Notes: generated by a model not told the origin, from the sequence alone. A stretch of DNA of 64,000 nt from Leptolyngbya sp. SIOISBB (GCA_010671905.1 JAAHII010000001.1:558001-622000); one strand, 5' to 3'; positions 1 to 10,161 are shown, counted from the stretch's first letter. Made by a program: numbers and translations.

Positions 1-199
1 CGAGGAAGTTTTGGTGGTTTTTAGTCAGATTCAATCGACAACATTGATTTGAAAACAACATGCAGAAAATGCATTGCTCCTATTCATTAGACGCATTGCA
101 GGATCGGCTTTTAGTGATGGTGAATACAGAAGCGATCAAGTTTCTTGGTCAGGCTAATGAGCATCTTTGATATTGGCACTGCCCTAATTATTGGTTGTC

Positions 200-2005
200 A
201 TGGAGTCTAAAACTGTTCGTTTTTTAGGTTCAATTCGATTAGCGGTACCGCTACTAGCCGCGATCGCGCTTATCTTGATTGGGGCGACTTTTTATGAGTC
301 AGAAGTAGGCTCTGCAACCGTACAGCGAGAAATTTATAAGAGCGCTTGGTTCGGGGCTTTAATGTTTGCCTTGGCGGTGAATTTAGGTATTTCAACCCTC
401 AGCCGATTTCCCTGGAAAGGGCCGCGCAAGATTGGTTTTGCGCTGACCCATTGGGGGCTGGTTGTCATCATTGCCGGATCGGCAGCGGTGATTCACTTAA
501 GTACTGAGGGGATGCTTCTGGTCCGTACTGATAGTGGCCCAGGTAATCAGATTCGCGTGGAGGGTGACTTGTTAGAAGTTGTTGCCCCCGATCAAACGAG
601 CCAGCAGACTGATATTTTCATCAAGCCTGATGGCTCAGTGCATCCTCAACAATTAGGAGAGCTATCGCTGTTGGGCTATAGCGATAACACGATGAAAACG
701 GTGCAGTTTGTTGAGATGGGAGCAGTGGAAAATCTGGCCGTCAAGGTGCAGCTTCACAGCGATCGCATGGGACAAACGTTGGATCGCTGGCTAGCGATCG
801 CCCCCGCTGGTTACAGTCAGATGGATATTGGTCCTGCCCACTTAGAACTTTTGCCCGCCCAAAATGACACAGAACTGCAGCAGCTACTGAGTCCTCCCCA
901 AGTGGATGGGAGTCCTTTAGGGAAGGTCTTGCTTAGCGATCGCGCTGTAGATGTGGCCAGCAGCTTGGGACAGGCGATCGCCATTGATGCCGATACAAGC
1001 TTAGAAATTGCGGCAATCTGGCCTGATTTTCGACTCGGTAGTGATGGACAACCGACTTCAGCCAGTGACCAGTTTCGCAATCCGGCGGTGCAGTTATTGG
1101 TCACCCAAGGGGCGCAACAAGAGCGCTGGTTTGTCTTCAGTAATCCGAGTTTGCCGCCAGTGCGATCGGACGATGCCATTGAGTTGACACTGACCTATGC
1201 GCCACCCGTCGAAACACGCACCGATTATTTCCGGCTGGTGACGACGCCTGACCATCAGCTCTTTTATGCTGCTGCCTCTTCCCAGGGTTTCAAAACGGGT
1301 AAGTTTCTCCCCGGTGAAATGGTGACTCCGGGTTGGGCTGATTTCCAGATTTCTCTAGCAGAGCAGCTCGACCATGCTCAGGTGCAACGGCAGGTGGTCC
1401 CCATGATGCCGGTGGCTAACGGCACTTTGGCCCCAGAAGGGTCGCCCGCCCTACATGTGGCGATCGCCGACGGAGAAGACTTTTGGCTGCCCTGGGGTGA
1501 GCCCACCGACCTCGAAACAGTTGATGGCGATTACTTTGCTGCATTTACACCAAAGCTGTTGGATTTGCCCTTTTACGTGAAGCTCAATGACTTCATTGTG
1601 GAACGCAACGAGGGCAGTGAATCCGTCGCCATGTGGACGAGTGATATTACGCTCTTTGATCCACAAACCGATACCGCCGTGCAGCGTTCAGTGTGGATGA
1701 ACCACCCCACTTGGTTCCGAGGCTGGAAGCTGGCCCAAGCCTCTTGGAATCCCGGCGATTTGCAGCAATCCACTCTTCAGCTGAAGCGAGAACCTTGGTG
1801 GGTTACGGCCCTGACCTGGCTTGGTTCGATACTGGTCGTGTCGGGAATTTCGGTGATGTTCTACGGGCCAAGTGTGCTGAAAAAGTGGCGACAGTGGTCG
1901 CGCACTCGCGCCTCAGAAACGGTTCTGCCAGAGCTTGAGGAAGTCGAAGAGACGGCAGAAAAGCCCGTTGGGGCAATTCCGATTTTGGCGATATTTGGTA
2001 AATAA
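200..2005 (+). CDS. ccs1: Cytochrome c biogenesis protein, ResB/Ccs1-like
   Basis: Membrane subunit expected to work with CcsA in System II heme delivery and cytochrome c maturation outside the plasma membrane. A hydrophobic helix lies at about residues 11-31 (SIRLAVPLLAAIALILIGA), others near 48-66 and 79-101, then a large extracytoplasmic domain to about residue 535 and a last helix (WLGSILVVSGISVMFYGP) before a charged tail. This is the ResB topology of three helices, a large soluble domain and one helix. I start at ATG 200; an in-frame TTG lies 9 bases upstream. At 601 residues it is longer than the usual cyanobacterial Ccs1 (about 450) and has a different N-terminus, so it may be a divergent or transferred version. 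The ccsA-like gene follows on the same strand. Confidence 0.85.
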   Translation: MESKTVRFLGSIRLAVPLLAAIALILIGATFYESEVGSATVQREIYKSAWFGALMFALAVNLGISTLSRFPWKGPRKIGFALTHWGLVVIIAGSAAVIHLSTEGMLLVRTDSGPGNQIRVEGDLLEVVAPDQTSQQTDIFIKPDGSVHPQQLGELSLLGYSDNTMKTVQFVEMGAVENLAVKVQLHSDRMGQTLDRWLAIAPAGYSQMDIGPAHLELLPAQNDTELQQLLSPPQVDGSPLGKVLLSDRAVDVASSLGQAIAIDADTSLEIAAIWPDFRLGSDGQPTSASDQFRNPAVQLLVTQGAQQERWFVFSNPSLPPVRSDDAIELTLTYAPPVETRTDYFRLVTTPDHQLFYAAASSQGFKTGKFLPGEMVTPGWADFQISLAEQLDHAQVQRQVVPMMPVANGTLAPEGSPALHVAIADGEDFWLPWGEPTDLETVDGDYFAAFTPKLLDLPFYVKLNDFIVERNEGSESVAMWTSDITLFDPQTDTAVQRSVWMNHPTWFRGWKLAQASWNPGDLQQSTLQLKREPWWVTALTWLGSILVVSGISVMFYGPSVLKKWRQWSRTRASETVLPELEEVEETAEKPVGAIPILAIFGK

Positions 2006-2105
2006 GGAAGATGGTCATGGTCGAGTCTAGCGGCACTGAGAGTCGTTAACCGGCTCGCCTGTGGTCTCTCTCGCTCCTGATTTAGATGCCTGATTTAGAT
2101 GTTTG

Positions 2106-3827
2106 ATGACTGCAAGGTTTTTTTCTGACGCTATGAAACTGATTACTTTTTTCATTGGTTTGGTGTTGGGTTGCTTGCTGCTGGTGCTCCCACTCAGTCA
2201 ATGGCAACCCGACGGTTTAGAGGCGCTGCGATCGCTCACAGTGCAGCTCGATGGTCGTAAAAAGCCGTTAGATACCGTGGCCCAAGAAACCGTCGCCAAA
2301 ATTCACGGTTCCACCACCTACCAGCAGGCAGATGGCACTCGGACAGAGGCCCTCAGCACCTATCTAGAAATGTGGTTTAACACCCGCAACTGGAATGAGG
2401 AGCCCTTTGTCCTGGTCAGCTATCGTCCGCTCAAAGAGGCGGCGGGGCTAGAGCTGGAGCGTAAGCAGTTTACCTTTCAGGAGTTGATGGCTAATCGCGA
2501 GCTGGCGGCGATCGTCAGTGCTGCTCACAGCAAGGAGTTGAATGAGGCAGACCTCAGCCGCAATGAGCGAGAAGCCTTGACCATTGAAAGCCGTTTGAAC
2601 CTGCTATATCAGTCCGTCGGCGATCGCAGCTTACCCATCGTGCCCCATCCGGACGACCGCAAAGGTAAATGGGGCAGCCTGGACGAAACTGCTAAGCTCT
2701 ACACCCCTGAGCAAGCGGCTCCACTGTTGGCCGCTTTTGCCATGATGCAGCAAACTCTGCTGCAGGGGGGCGCAACTCACATCCCCATGGTGGCGTCCCT
2801 CGCCGAGCAACTCAAGGCGGGACTGCAGCAACTGAGTCCTGAGATCTATCCTGCCAATGCTGTGATGAATCGCGAAGTGCATTTCAATCACTTCCATCCC
2901 TTCGCTAAGGCTTGGTGGCTGTATGCGATCGCCTTTACCGTGATGCTGGTGAGCCAGTGGATCAAGCGCTGGAATTTTTACTGGACGGCGATCGGACTTT
3001 TCACCACCGGAATTGCGGTGCAGACCTACGGCTTCTTTTTGCGGATGCAGATTGCCGATCGCCCGCCCGTCACGAATATGTATGAGTCGGTCGTCTGGGT
3101 CGGATTTGGGATTGCCGCGATCGCCCTATTGTTAGAAGTCTTTTCGCAAAAGCGTTTCTACCTGCTGGCGGCGGCGCCACTCTCCGTGGTCTGCCTGGTG
3201 CTAGCCGATAGTTTGCCTGCCGTACTGGATCCCAGTATTGCGCCGTTGGTGCCGGTGCTGCGCGATAACTTCTGGCTCAGCATCCATGTACCTACCATTA
3301 CCTTGAGTTACGCTAGCTTTGCGTTGGCCTTAGGCGTCGGGCATGTGGCGCTGTTCAACTATCTGTTTACGCCCCAAGCCAACCAGCGCATTAAAACCCT
3401 GTCGCAGCTCAACTATCGTGTGCTGCAAGTGGGCGTGCTACTGCTGACCGCTGGCATTATCCTTGGCGGCATTTGGGCGCACTTCTCATGGGGTCGCTTC
3501 TGGGGCTGGGATCCGAAGGAAACTTGGGCGCTGATTGCGCTGCTATGCTACCTGGCACCGCTTCATGGTCGGCTGGTCGGCTGGATTGGCGATTTTGGTA
3601 TCCAAGTGGCCAGCATTGTGTCCTTTAATGCGGTGCTGATGGCCTGGTACGGAGTGAACTTCGTCCTGGGGACTGGCCTGCATAGCTATGGCTTTGGTAC
3701 GGGTGGGTCAGAGTTACTGATTGCCAGCGTAGTGGGGGCGGATTTGCTGTTGGTGTTAGTTACCGCCGCCCGCCACTATGGCTGGTTAAAGCGCACAGAA
3801 CCGTTGACAACAGCAGATAATCTATAA
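2106..3827 (+). CDS. ccsA: Cytochrome c biogenesis protein CcsA (ResC-like), long form
   Basis: Heme-handling partner of the upstream ResB-like protein. The tryptophan-rich WWD signature is clear (WGRFWGWDPKETWAL, about residue 462), with the usual flanking histidines in HVPTITLSYASF near residue 392 and LHSYGFG near 524, and many membrane helices in the C-terminal half. Residues 30-260 form an extra extracytoplasmic N-terminal domain, making the protein about 570 residues against roughly 320-350 for ordinary cyanobacterial CcsA. The layout recalls the large CcsA-type proteins of Bacteroidetes and Planctomycetes. Start uncertain: ATG 2106 is used, but ATG 2133, directly before the first hydrophobic helix, is equally plausible. 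It is followed after 65 bases by a Rieske gene, so the three genes probably form one operon. Confidence 0.9.
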   Translation: MTARFFSDAMKLITFFIGLVLGCLLLVLPLSQWQPDGLEALRSLTVQLDGRKKPLDTVAQETVAKIHGSTTYQQADGTRTEALSTYLEMWFNTRNWNEEPFVLVSYRPLKEAAGLELERKQFTFQELMANRELAAIVSAAHSKELNEADLSRNEREALTIESRLNLLYQSVGDRSLPIVPHPDDRKGKWGSLDETAKLYTPEQAAPLLAAFAMMQQTLLQGGATHIPMVASLAEQLKAGLQQLSPEIYPANAVMNREVHFNHFHPFAKAWWLYAIAFTVMLVSQWIKRWNFYWTAIGLFTTGIAVQTYGFFLRMQIADRPPVTNMYESVVWVGFGIAAIALLLEVFSQKRFYLLAAAPLSVVCLVLADSLPAVLDPSIAPLVPVLRDNFWLSIHVPTITLSYASFALALGVGHVALFNYLFTPQANQRIKTLSQLNYRVLQVGVLLLTAGIILGGIWAHFSWGRFWGWDPKETWALIALLCYLAPLHGRLVGWIGDFGIQVASIVSFNAVLMAWYGVNFVLGTGLHSYGFGTGGSELLIASVVGADLLLVLVTAARHYGWLKRTEPLTTADNL

Positions 3828-3892
3828 GACAGCTCAAACTCTGGACCATGGTAGTCCAGGGTCTGAGTGCAATATTGAGAGGAGATCTTCCG

Positions 3893-4357
3893 ATGAATCG
3901 ACGTGAGTTTGTGAATTGGATGGGGGCAGGCGTTTTAGCGACTTCGCTACCGGTAGCGATCGCGGCTTGTCAACCCAATACAGCAGATGCCCCGGCGGAT
4001 GATCCGGCGGCGACTGATGAATCTGCTGCGGTGGATGAGGGTCCTCGTGAAGACGGCTTTGAATCAATCGGCACTGTCTCGGAACTCGATGAAGCTGGGT
4101 CTCTATCCAGCAGCAATTTTCAAGGCACCCAGGTCGTGGTCACTCGTGACCCCAACAATGCTGACGCGGTGGTTGCCGTCGATTCGCTGTGTACCCACCA
4201 AGGCTGCACCGTCGATTGGGATGGTGGCGCGTTTGCTTGCCCCTGTCATGGTTCTAACTTTAATGTGGATGGTTCGATCGCGTCTGGCCCAGCCAGTTCA
4301 CCGCTGCCCGTTTACGAAGCCAAAATTGAAGGCGACCAGGTGTTGGTGAAAGTTTAG
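3893..4357 (+). CDS. Rieske [2Fe-2S] lipoprotein
   Basis: Small iron-sulfur protein of 154 residues. Both cluster-binding boxes are present: CTHQGC and CPCHGS, about 20 residues apart, as in Rieske domains. The N-terminus carries MNRREFVNWMGAG, a twin-arginine-like signal, and then a hydrophobic stretch ending in AIAAC, a lipobox-like cleavage site. An acidic Ala/Asp linker follows (about residues 28-55). It is therefore probably exported by Tat and lipid-anchored. ATG 3893 is chosen because it has a good ribosome site (GAGAGGAGA) and begins the signal peptide; an earlier in-frame start at 3848 would bury the signal. It lacks the transmembrane anchor and length of PetC, so it is not the b6f Rieske subunit. 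Linkage to ccs genes suggests a cytochrome-linked redox role (inference). Confidence 0.88.
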   Translation: MNRREFVNWMGAGVLATSLPVAIAACQPNTADAPADDPAATDESAAVDEGPREDGFESIGTVSELDEAGSLSSSNFQGTQVVVTRDPNNADAVVAVDSLCTHQGCTVDWDGGAFACPCHGSNFNVDGSIASGPASSPLPVYEAKIEGDQVLVKV

Positions 4358-4358
4358 G

Positions 4359-4463
4359 TATAGCAGAATGCGGAATGCGGAGATCGGAATGCGGAATTGA
4401 AATACAGGCTAGAAAGCAGTTTCGACAATCCAGGGCGACCGGATCAAACTGCGGCTTGCTATA
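4359..4463. repeat. MITE-like repeat A, copy 1
   Basis: A 105-base element bounded by the inverted ends TATAGCA and TGCTATA. Its first part is a run of GGAATGCGGA-like motifs, followed by CAATCCAGGGCGACC. Near-copies with the same ends lie at 43265-43375 and 43716-43820 and a diverged one at 4691. It begins one base after the Rieske stop codon. No coding frame is seen. Confidence 0.75.
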
Positions 4464-4548
4464 GAGGTCGGCGATCGTTCTACTGACTTAATCGGCTTGC
4501 CGTGCCGTCGGTCTGCAAGGTCAAAATTCCGAATGATGATTCTTTGCT

Positions 4549-4578
4549 GCGCCACCCAAACCTGTCTTGGGGTGGCGC
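4549..4578 (+). terminator. Rho-independent terminator of the ccs-Rieske operon
   Basis: A perfect 9-base stem, GCGCCACCC paired with GGGTGGCGC, is followed by TTTGTATT. It lies about 190 bases after the Rieske stop on the same strand, with repeat A between. Confidence 0.75.
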
Positions 4579-4690
4579 TTTGTATTGATTGCTTGGCATC
4601 ACTCCGATGCGGTGATTCTTGAACAGCTTGGAGTCATCCCTTAACCTGTGGAAAGGTTCCTGTGCAGTCTCTTTACTTTGACATCGGGGA

Positions 4691-4797
4691 TATAGCAGCA
4701 GAATGCGGAGTTCGGAATGCGGAGTTCAGAACTAGAGCACTGACTGGGTGAGCATTCCATGAATTACGGCTGTCCTCACCAAACTACAGTTTGCCCT
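4691..4797. repeat. MITE-like repeat A, diverged copy 2
   Basis: It starts with TATAGCA and the same GGAGTTCGGAATGCGGAG-type motif as copy 1, then loses similarity towards a degraded right end (AAACTACAGTTTGCCCTGA in place of a TGCTATA end). Confidence 0.5.
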
Positions 4798-4832
4798 GAA
4801 AATAAACCCGTCAAACTCTGATTCGATGTTTC

Positions 4833-6055
4833 TCAAGCGACCTGTTTCGTGAGGTCAACCTGATAGCCAAGTTTTTCCAGTCGCCGCTGTAAGCGATTCA
4901 CAACGGTCTGTTCCTTGCGTTCATCACAGTAGTTGGCCCCGAGGTCTTGATACTCCGTTTTGCGGGGAGAGGAGGTGATAGGCGATGGTGAGAATGGAGT
5001 GAGCGACGGCAATGGCGGCGCGTTTTTTGCCCCGCCGAGCGGCGAGACGCTGATACTGGGACTGGAGGTAAGTGTCCTTTTTCCGCCCGGCAGCATGGGC
5101 AGCTTCGGTGAGGGTAGTGCGGAGATAGCGATTGCCGTGGCCGGTGCGACCATGTTTGCGCTTACCGGCACTGGTATTGTTGCCAGGACAGAGTTTAGCC
5201 CAAGAGGCGAGATGTTGAGCGGAAGGAAAACGACTCATGTCCCAGCCGATTTCGGCGAGGAGTTCTTGCGCCCCTCGGGGCCCCACCCCGGGAATGGTCT
5301 GCAGTCGTTTCAGGTCATCCTCCAAAGGGCGCAACCGCTCCCCAATTTCGAGGTCGAGCCGTAAGATGCGAGCATCCAGGGCAGCCAAATGACCTAATTG
5401 TTCCTGGAGGAGAAACCGTTGGTGGGCCCCCATCAGCCCCCTGTAAGGCTTGCACGAGTTCGTCATGTTTATTGCGCAAGCGCCCTTTCGCTAAGTTAGC
5501 CAGCGTTTCCGGATCGTCTTCGCCGTTCACCATCGCTCCCAGCATCAGCCGCACACTCTTGCCGGTCAACTTGCTGGCGACGGCACCCAGTTTGATGTTG
5601 GCACCTTCCAGCACTTTCTCTAAGCGGTTGAACTCCCGCGCGCGCTCCTCAATCAGGCTGCGCCGATAGCGCATCAGTTCCCGCAGTTCCCGCTGTGCTT
5701 TGGGAGGCACAAAGCTCCGGCGCAACAGCCCATGACGCATCAGGTCACACAGCCAGTGACTATCCTGTACGTCGGTCTTGCGACCCGGCACCGCTCGAAA
5801 GTCCCGCGCGTTCACCAACCACAGGTCAAAGTCATCCCCTTCCAACAGGTTGTAAAGCGGTTTCCAGTACACCCCCGTCGATTCCATCACCACTTGCTGC
5901 ACCTCGCACTCGTGCAGCCAATCTGCCAATTCCAGCAACTCAGTCGTCATCATGCCAAAACTGCGGGTTTCCTTCAGCCTCGGCGTCTGCACATGCACCA
6001 CACTTTGACGTTTACCGATATCAATCGCGGCGACTTCTCGATAGACTACTTCCAT
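4833..6055 (-). pseudogene. IS110-family transposase, two frameshifts
   Basis: A DEDD-type transposase. The N-terminal RuvC-like part shows AAIDIGK, VVMESTGVYWKPLYN and RKTDVQDSHWL; the C-terminal Tnp_20 part shows IPGVGPRGAQELLAEIG and a serine-containing block LASWAKLCPGNNTSAGKRK. The frame changes twice. One extra G in a G5 tract near 5444 splits LVQALQG from LMGAHQRFLLQ, and an extra base near 4972 splits YHLLSP from KTEYQDLGANYC. Correcting both gives a full-length protein of about 408 residues with the usual IS110 C-terminus, so this is a recently broken copy. ATG 6055 starts the N-terminal frame. Confidence 0.85.
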
Positions 6056-6190
6056 CACTCCAGTCTCCAACGTCGACAAACACGGTTCACTAGCCGTTTT
6101 TTTACAGGAAGAGTTTGCCCTGCGTACTCCCGCTCGTGACGTCGCGAGCGGGGTGACAATTCGGAGTACCTCAAACGGCTTGGGTCAGGT
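6056..6190 (-). ncRNA. Candidate IS110 bridge-RNA region (left-end noncoding)
   Basis: IS110 elements carry a structured noncoding RNA in the segment upstream of the recombinase that pairs with target and donor DNA. Here the segment upstream of the transposase start holds a strong hairpin, CCCGCTCG at 6129-6136 paired with CGAGCGGG at 6145-6152, and no coding frame. The element's exact end and the guide loops were not determined. Assignment rests on position and this hairpin only. Confidence 0.3.
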
Positions 6191-6356
6191 TGCTATACGG
6201 GGTACATCACACCAAATATGCGCCGACCTCGCAGAACCGATATCTGACATATACTCCCTTTTCATCCTTTGGAGTGTCGCCACTGCGTCATGAGCCGTTG
6301 CTATATTTCCACACAGGCCTGCTTACGCAAACTAATAATGAAGTTCCGGTTCCCCG

Positions 6357-6942
6357 TTATGCCACCTCGCCGCGAATCGCAGGGGCCGTCGCCAGTTGCT
6401 GGGCTCCTGACTGCATTAAGGCAATATCATCATCCGACCACGGGCGCACTGATTGACAATGATGAGCTACCAGCAATCCCCAAAGCCCTTTAGGAATCAG
6501 CACTGGCACGACTAAGTTAGCCCGCACCTGCAGCACCCGCAGAAACTCGCGATGACAGTCAGCGATCGCTGCTGTTTCGATATCGGCGATCGCTCGCACT
6601 CGTCCTGCTAGATAAAGCGACGCATATTCGTGGTTAAAGCACTCATCCGGCCCAGTCGACCCATAATATAGAGTAATTGGGCGCGCTCAACGCCTCAAAG
6701 GTAACCTGCCCTTCCCACTCTCGATAAAAGTAATAAAGCACCACTCGATCAACCCTTAATTGCCGCTGTAAATCAGTGGTTACTTGTCCGACCATGTGAT
6801 CTCGCTCTAGGGACTTAGAGAGACGGCTCATGACCTGATGTAAACCAGGGTCGGCACCTGATCGAGAATTAGCACGAGATCCTTCGGGCAAGGGCATTGG
6901 CAATAGCGACGCTAGCGTCACTTCCCAGACACGACTATTCAC
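6357..6942 (-). pseudogene. GAF-domain sensor fragment, frameshifted
   Basis: Two frames join into one cyanobacterial GAF domain. The upstream frame carries RLSKSLERDHMVGQVTTDLQ and VDRVVLYYFYREWEGQVTFE; the downstream one carries DECFNHEYASLYLAGRVRAI, VRANLVVPVLIPKGLWGLL and HHCQSVRPWSDDDIALMQ. A single lost base near 6665 separates them: the normal reading would be SI(Y)YGSTGPDECFN. About 195 codons remain, starting at GTG 6942, so this is one GAF domain of what is normally a multi-domain phytochrome-like or signalling protein. Which sensor it came from cannot be told. Confidence 0.75.
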
Positions 6943-6979
6943 TTTAAGGTAAGCAGCGCCAAATTGTGGTCAGAACTCC

Positions 6980-7107
6980 AGGGTCTGTCATCCGATCGCG
7001 GTCAAATCCTTTCAGCAAAAGAACGACAAACCCTAGCCTGTGGAGTGAATGTGGGCGCGATAATGCTTAGCCCCAAAGGCTTCTGGGATTAATTGATGAC
7101 GCGCCCT
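6980..7107 (+). repeat. Dispersed 128-base repeat B, copy 1
   Basis: About 80 % identical by eye to the reverse complement of 43504-43631, both exactly 128 bases long and starting AGGGTCTGTCATCCG and ending GATGACGCGCCCT. The best-conserved core is CCCCAAAGGCTTCTGGGATT. No convincing gene is seen between 6943 and 7369 apart from this element. Confidence 0.7.
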
Positions 7108-7369
7108 AACGAAAGCGTCTAATCTCTCCCCTTAGGCTCGAAATATAACTTATACAAACGTTCTGGCATTGGCTAGGGGCTGCCATTATTTAGCGGCCAA
7201 ATTCTGACAATGAGAGGGCAACAGTCCCTAGTCCTCTATGGCACAAGTTGCGATACTCATGCAGAATCTACTTCCCCTGCCTCCCCTGTCCCCTTGCTCA
7301 TCACGAGTGGAATACCGATGCGGGTAAGGCCGATTCCCACGGGTTTCAGAGAATCATGGTTGACTCATC

Positions 7370-8845
7370 CTAAAACTGGCGACTCCATTCTTTCGGCCAG
7401 CGCTCGATGACAACTTTGGTTTGGGTAAAGAATTCCACTGCATGATGGCTTTGCCCATGCAGGTCGCCAAAGAAGCTGTCCTTCCAGCCACTAAAGGGAA
7501 AGAACGCCATCGGTGCAGCGACACCAATGTTGATGCCGATGTTGCCCGCTTCGGCCCCATAGCGAAACTGTCGTGCGGCAGCGCCACTGCCGGTAAACAG
7601 ACAGGCCATATTGCCCCACGGACTGCGATTCACCAAAGCGATCGCATCCTCAATCGTCTCCACATGCAGTAGCCCTAACACGGGGCCAAAGATTTCCGTA
7701 CGGGCAATTTCTCCCGTTGGTGGCACATCCTGTAGCACTGTGGGCCGCACAAAATGGCCCTGTTCTAACCCAGTAATCTGCGGCTGGCGACCATCCACCA
7801 ATACCTTAGCGCCCTCATCCACGCCAGTCTGAATCAGGGCCTCAATGCGATCGCGGCTTTGGGGGGAAATCACTGGCCCCATCTGCACATCAGCGTCTAA
7901 GCCATTGCCCGTCACCCGATTCGCCGCTGTGGTTGAAATTGCTTCGGTAAACGCTGTTTTAGCATCGCCAACGGTCACTGCTAAGGAGGCGGCAAGGCAC
8001 CGCTGTCCTGCACAGCCAAAAGCGCTGTCGGCAGCGATGCGGGTGGTCATCTGCATATCGGCGTCGGGTAGCACAATGATGGGGTTTTTGGCCCCGCCCT
8101 GGCACTGCACCCGCTTGCCGTGGGCGGCGGCTTGGGCGTAGATATAACGGGCTACGGGGGATGAGCCGACAAAGCTGATGGCCCGGATGTCAGGATGCTG
8201 GAGAATCGCATCCACCGTTTCTTTGGCCCCGTTCACCAAGTTAACCACCCCTGCCGGAAACCCTGCCTGATCGATGAGTTCAAAGATTTTCTGCATCGTT
8301 AAGGGCACTTTTTCCGATGGTTTCACCAGATAGGTGTTGCCGCAGGCGATCGCGTAGGGCATAAACCAAAACGGAATCATCGCAGGAAAGTTAAAAGGAG
8401 CGATCGCGGCCGCGACGCCCAACGGTTGGCGGATCATAAATTCGTCAATGCCGCGCGCAATATCTTCGGAAAAGGCTCCCTGCATCGCGGTGGGAATGCC
8501 ACACGCCACCTCGACGTTTTCAATCGCCCGCTGCAATTCGCCCCGCGACTCTTTGAGGGTTTTGCCACATTCTTGAGTGATCAAACGAGAAATTTCGTCG
8601 GCCTGAGTTTCCAGCAGTCCCTTGAGCTGAAACAGGTATTGCACCCGCTCCACTGGGGGCACTCGCCGCCAATCGGTGAAGGCTTGAGTAGCAGCAGCGG
8701 TGGCCTGATTCACTTCGTCGCCAGGAGACAGTGGCACCTCGGCCAAGATCTCAGCGGTGGCAGGATTTTGCACGGGCAGGCGATCGCGAGCGCTAGAGAG
8801 CCGCCATTCGCCATCGATGTAGTTTTTCAGCAAAACGTCAGACAT
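7370..8845 (-). CDS. mmsA: Methylmalonate-semialdehyde dehydrogenase (CoA-acylating), MmsA-like
   Basis: Aldehyde dehydrogenase of the class that oxidatively decarboxylates methylmalonate or malonate semialdehyde to propionyl- or acetyl-CoA with NAD. Seen: [17 protein letters not shown], the NAD-binding region [11 protein letters not shown] and [24 protein letters not shown], and the catalytic cysteine context [13 protein letters not shown]-terminal [14 protein letters not shown] and [20 protein letters not shown] are typical of MmsA rather than of generic ALDH. ATG 8845 gives [14 protein letters not shown]; upstream in-frame ATGs at 8851 and 8863 are possible. About 490 residues, normal for the family. 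No linked valine or inositol catabolism genes are visible, so the physiological substrate is open. Confidence 0.88.
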   Translation of the reverse strand: MSDVLLKNYIDGEWRLSSARDRLPVQNPATAEILAEVPLSPGDEVNQATAAATQAFTDWRRVPPVERVQYLFQLKGLLETQADEISRLITQECGKTLKESRGELQRAIENVEVACGIPTAMQGAFSEDIARGIDEFMIRQPLGVAAAIAPFNFPAMIPFWFMPYAIACGNTYLVKPSEKVPLTMQKIFELIDQAGFPAGVVNLVNGAKETVDAILQHPDIRAISFVGSSPVARYIYAQAAAHGKRVQCQGGAKNPIIVLPDADMQMTTRIAADSAFGCAGQRCLAASLAVTVGDAKTAFTEAISTTAANRVTGNGLDADVQMGPVISPQSRDRIEALIQTGVDEGAKVLVDGRQPQITGLEQGHFVRPTVLQDVPPTGEIARTEIFGPVLGLLHVETIEDAIALVNRSPWGNMACLFTGSGAAARQFRYGAEAGNIGINIGVAAPMAFFPFSGWKDSFFGDLHGQSHHAVEFFTQTKVVIERWPKEWSRQF

Positions 8846-9096
8846 GAGCATGTTTAGGAGCATCTGCCCTTAGTGAACCACAGGGATGAAGTCGGGCGAA
8901 ATGCGCTGAGCAGAAGTCACTAGCCGCAAACAGCCAGGGCAAATTCAGCGCCCTGCTTGATGGGGACAAACAGCTCCATCCAAAGGTATATAAAGAGACG
9001 ATGGCGAGATGACGCCAGCTTGACTCAAATCGCTCAAAGGGGAAGACGCATGATTGAGAAATCGCCGACTCTAGGAAGGGCGTTATGCCAGGGTGC

Positions 9097-9915
9097 TTAG
9101 TTGGATTGAATCAAATGCACATCTTGCTGCGGGAAGGGAATCGCAATGCCTTCTGCATCAAGCCGTTTTTTGACATTTTCGTGGATGCTGAAATGGACGT
9201 CCCAGAACTTAGCGGGATCAGCCCAAGGGAGCACCGCAAAGTTAACACTGCTGTCAGCCAGCTCCGTGACTCGCACCACCGGTGCCGGATCTTGCAGGAC
9301 ATTGGGATCAGCTGCCACAACTTCAGTAATGATTTGCTTGGCCCGCTCTAAATCGGCCTCGTAGGCAATCCCAATGAGCATATCCACCCGACGTTTGCCT
9401 TCCACGGTGTTGTTAATAATTTTGTCTCCCGTCACCATCGAATTGGGGACAATGACGCGCCTACCATCCGGTGTTGTTAACCGCGTGGCAAACAACTGAA
9501 TTTCTTGCACGGTACCCAAGACCCCGCCTGCCTCCACCAGATCGCCCACCCTAAAGGGACGAAACAAAATCAGCAGCACACCGGCGGCAAAGTTAGCCAG
9601 AGACCCCTCTAAGGCCAAACCGACAGCCAATCCTGCTGCCCCTACCACGGCCACTAAAGAGGCCGTTTGCACGCCCACCCGATTCAGAGCAGCGATTATA
9701 GCTACGGCCAAAACCAGGTAGTAAGCCAGGTTGGCAACAAAAGCAATGAGGGTCGGATCGCCATCGTTTTTGCTCATGATGCGACGAATGAACCGGCGCA
9801 CTGCCTGCGCGACCCAGCGGCCCACCACAAAAATGGCGATTGCAGCAAGAATGTTGAGCCCAAACCGAGTCACCACCTCAATCGCAATTTGCCCATATTC
9901 TGGCAGATCTTGCAT
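9097..9915 (-). CDS. mscS: Small-conductance mechanosensitive channel, MscS family
   Basis: A 272-residue membrane channel of MscS type, expected to release solutes under hypo-osmotic stress. Three hydrophobic helices occupy roughly residues 18-34, 58-78 and 83-115. The pore-lining third helix is the Gly/Ala-rich VVGAAGLAVGLALEGSLANF, followed by the hallmark FRPFRVGDLVEAGGVLGTVQ and PDGRRVIVPNSMVTGDKIIN of the beta domain. The C-terminal alpha/beta domain is present. ATG 9915 is preceded by GGAGGAG at a good distance, which decides the start over an upstream in-frame start at 9969. It appears to stand alone. Confidence 0.93.
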   Translation of the reverse strand: MQDLPEYGQIAIEVVTRFGLNILAAIAIFVVGRWVAQAVRRFIRRIMSKNDGDPTLIAFVANLAYYLVLAVAIIAALNRVGVQTASLVAVVGAAGLAVGLALEGSLANFAAGVLLILFRPFRVGDLVEAGGVLGTVQEIQLFATRLTTPDGRRVIVPNSMVTGDKIINNTVEGKRRVDMLIGIAYEADLERAKQIITEVVAADPNVLQDPAPVVRVTELADSSVNFAVLPWADPAKFWDVHFSIHENVKKRLDAEGIAIPFPQQDVHLIQSN

Positions 9916-10161
9916 AACTACTCCTCCCTTAAAAATCCAAGATTCAGTAAAAGAATCAGAACTCAACACTGTGTATCGACGCTATTAAATCATGCTTAGC
10001 GCCGTTTTAAGGGGACAAGTCCAGTAATTCAAAAATTGCGAGTTAAGGCCTCTATATTCATCAAGAAAACCTGTCCAAAAGATTCTTCTTTATACAGATT
10101 TATTGAATTTTCGTAGTGCTCGATGATGATGAGATTTTCTTTCAGAAAAACGTGTTAATTA

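Noticed and set aside
3848-3892. Upstream start for the Rieske protein
   Set aside because: It would place 15 extra residues before a twin-arginine lipoprotein signal, and the good ribosome site belongs to ATG 3893.
5315-5466. Programmed frameshift joining the two IS110 frames
   Set aside because: IS110 recombinases are normally one frame, and a second break near 4972 also exists, so mutation or sequencing error is more likely.
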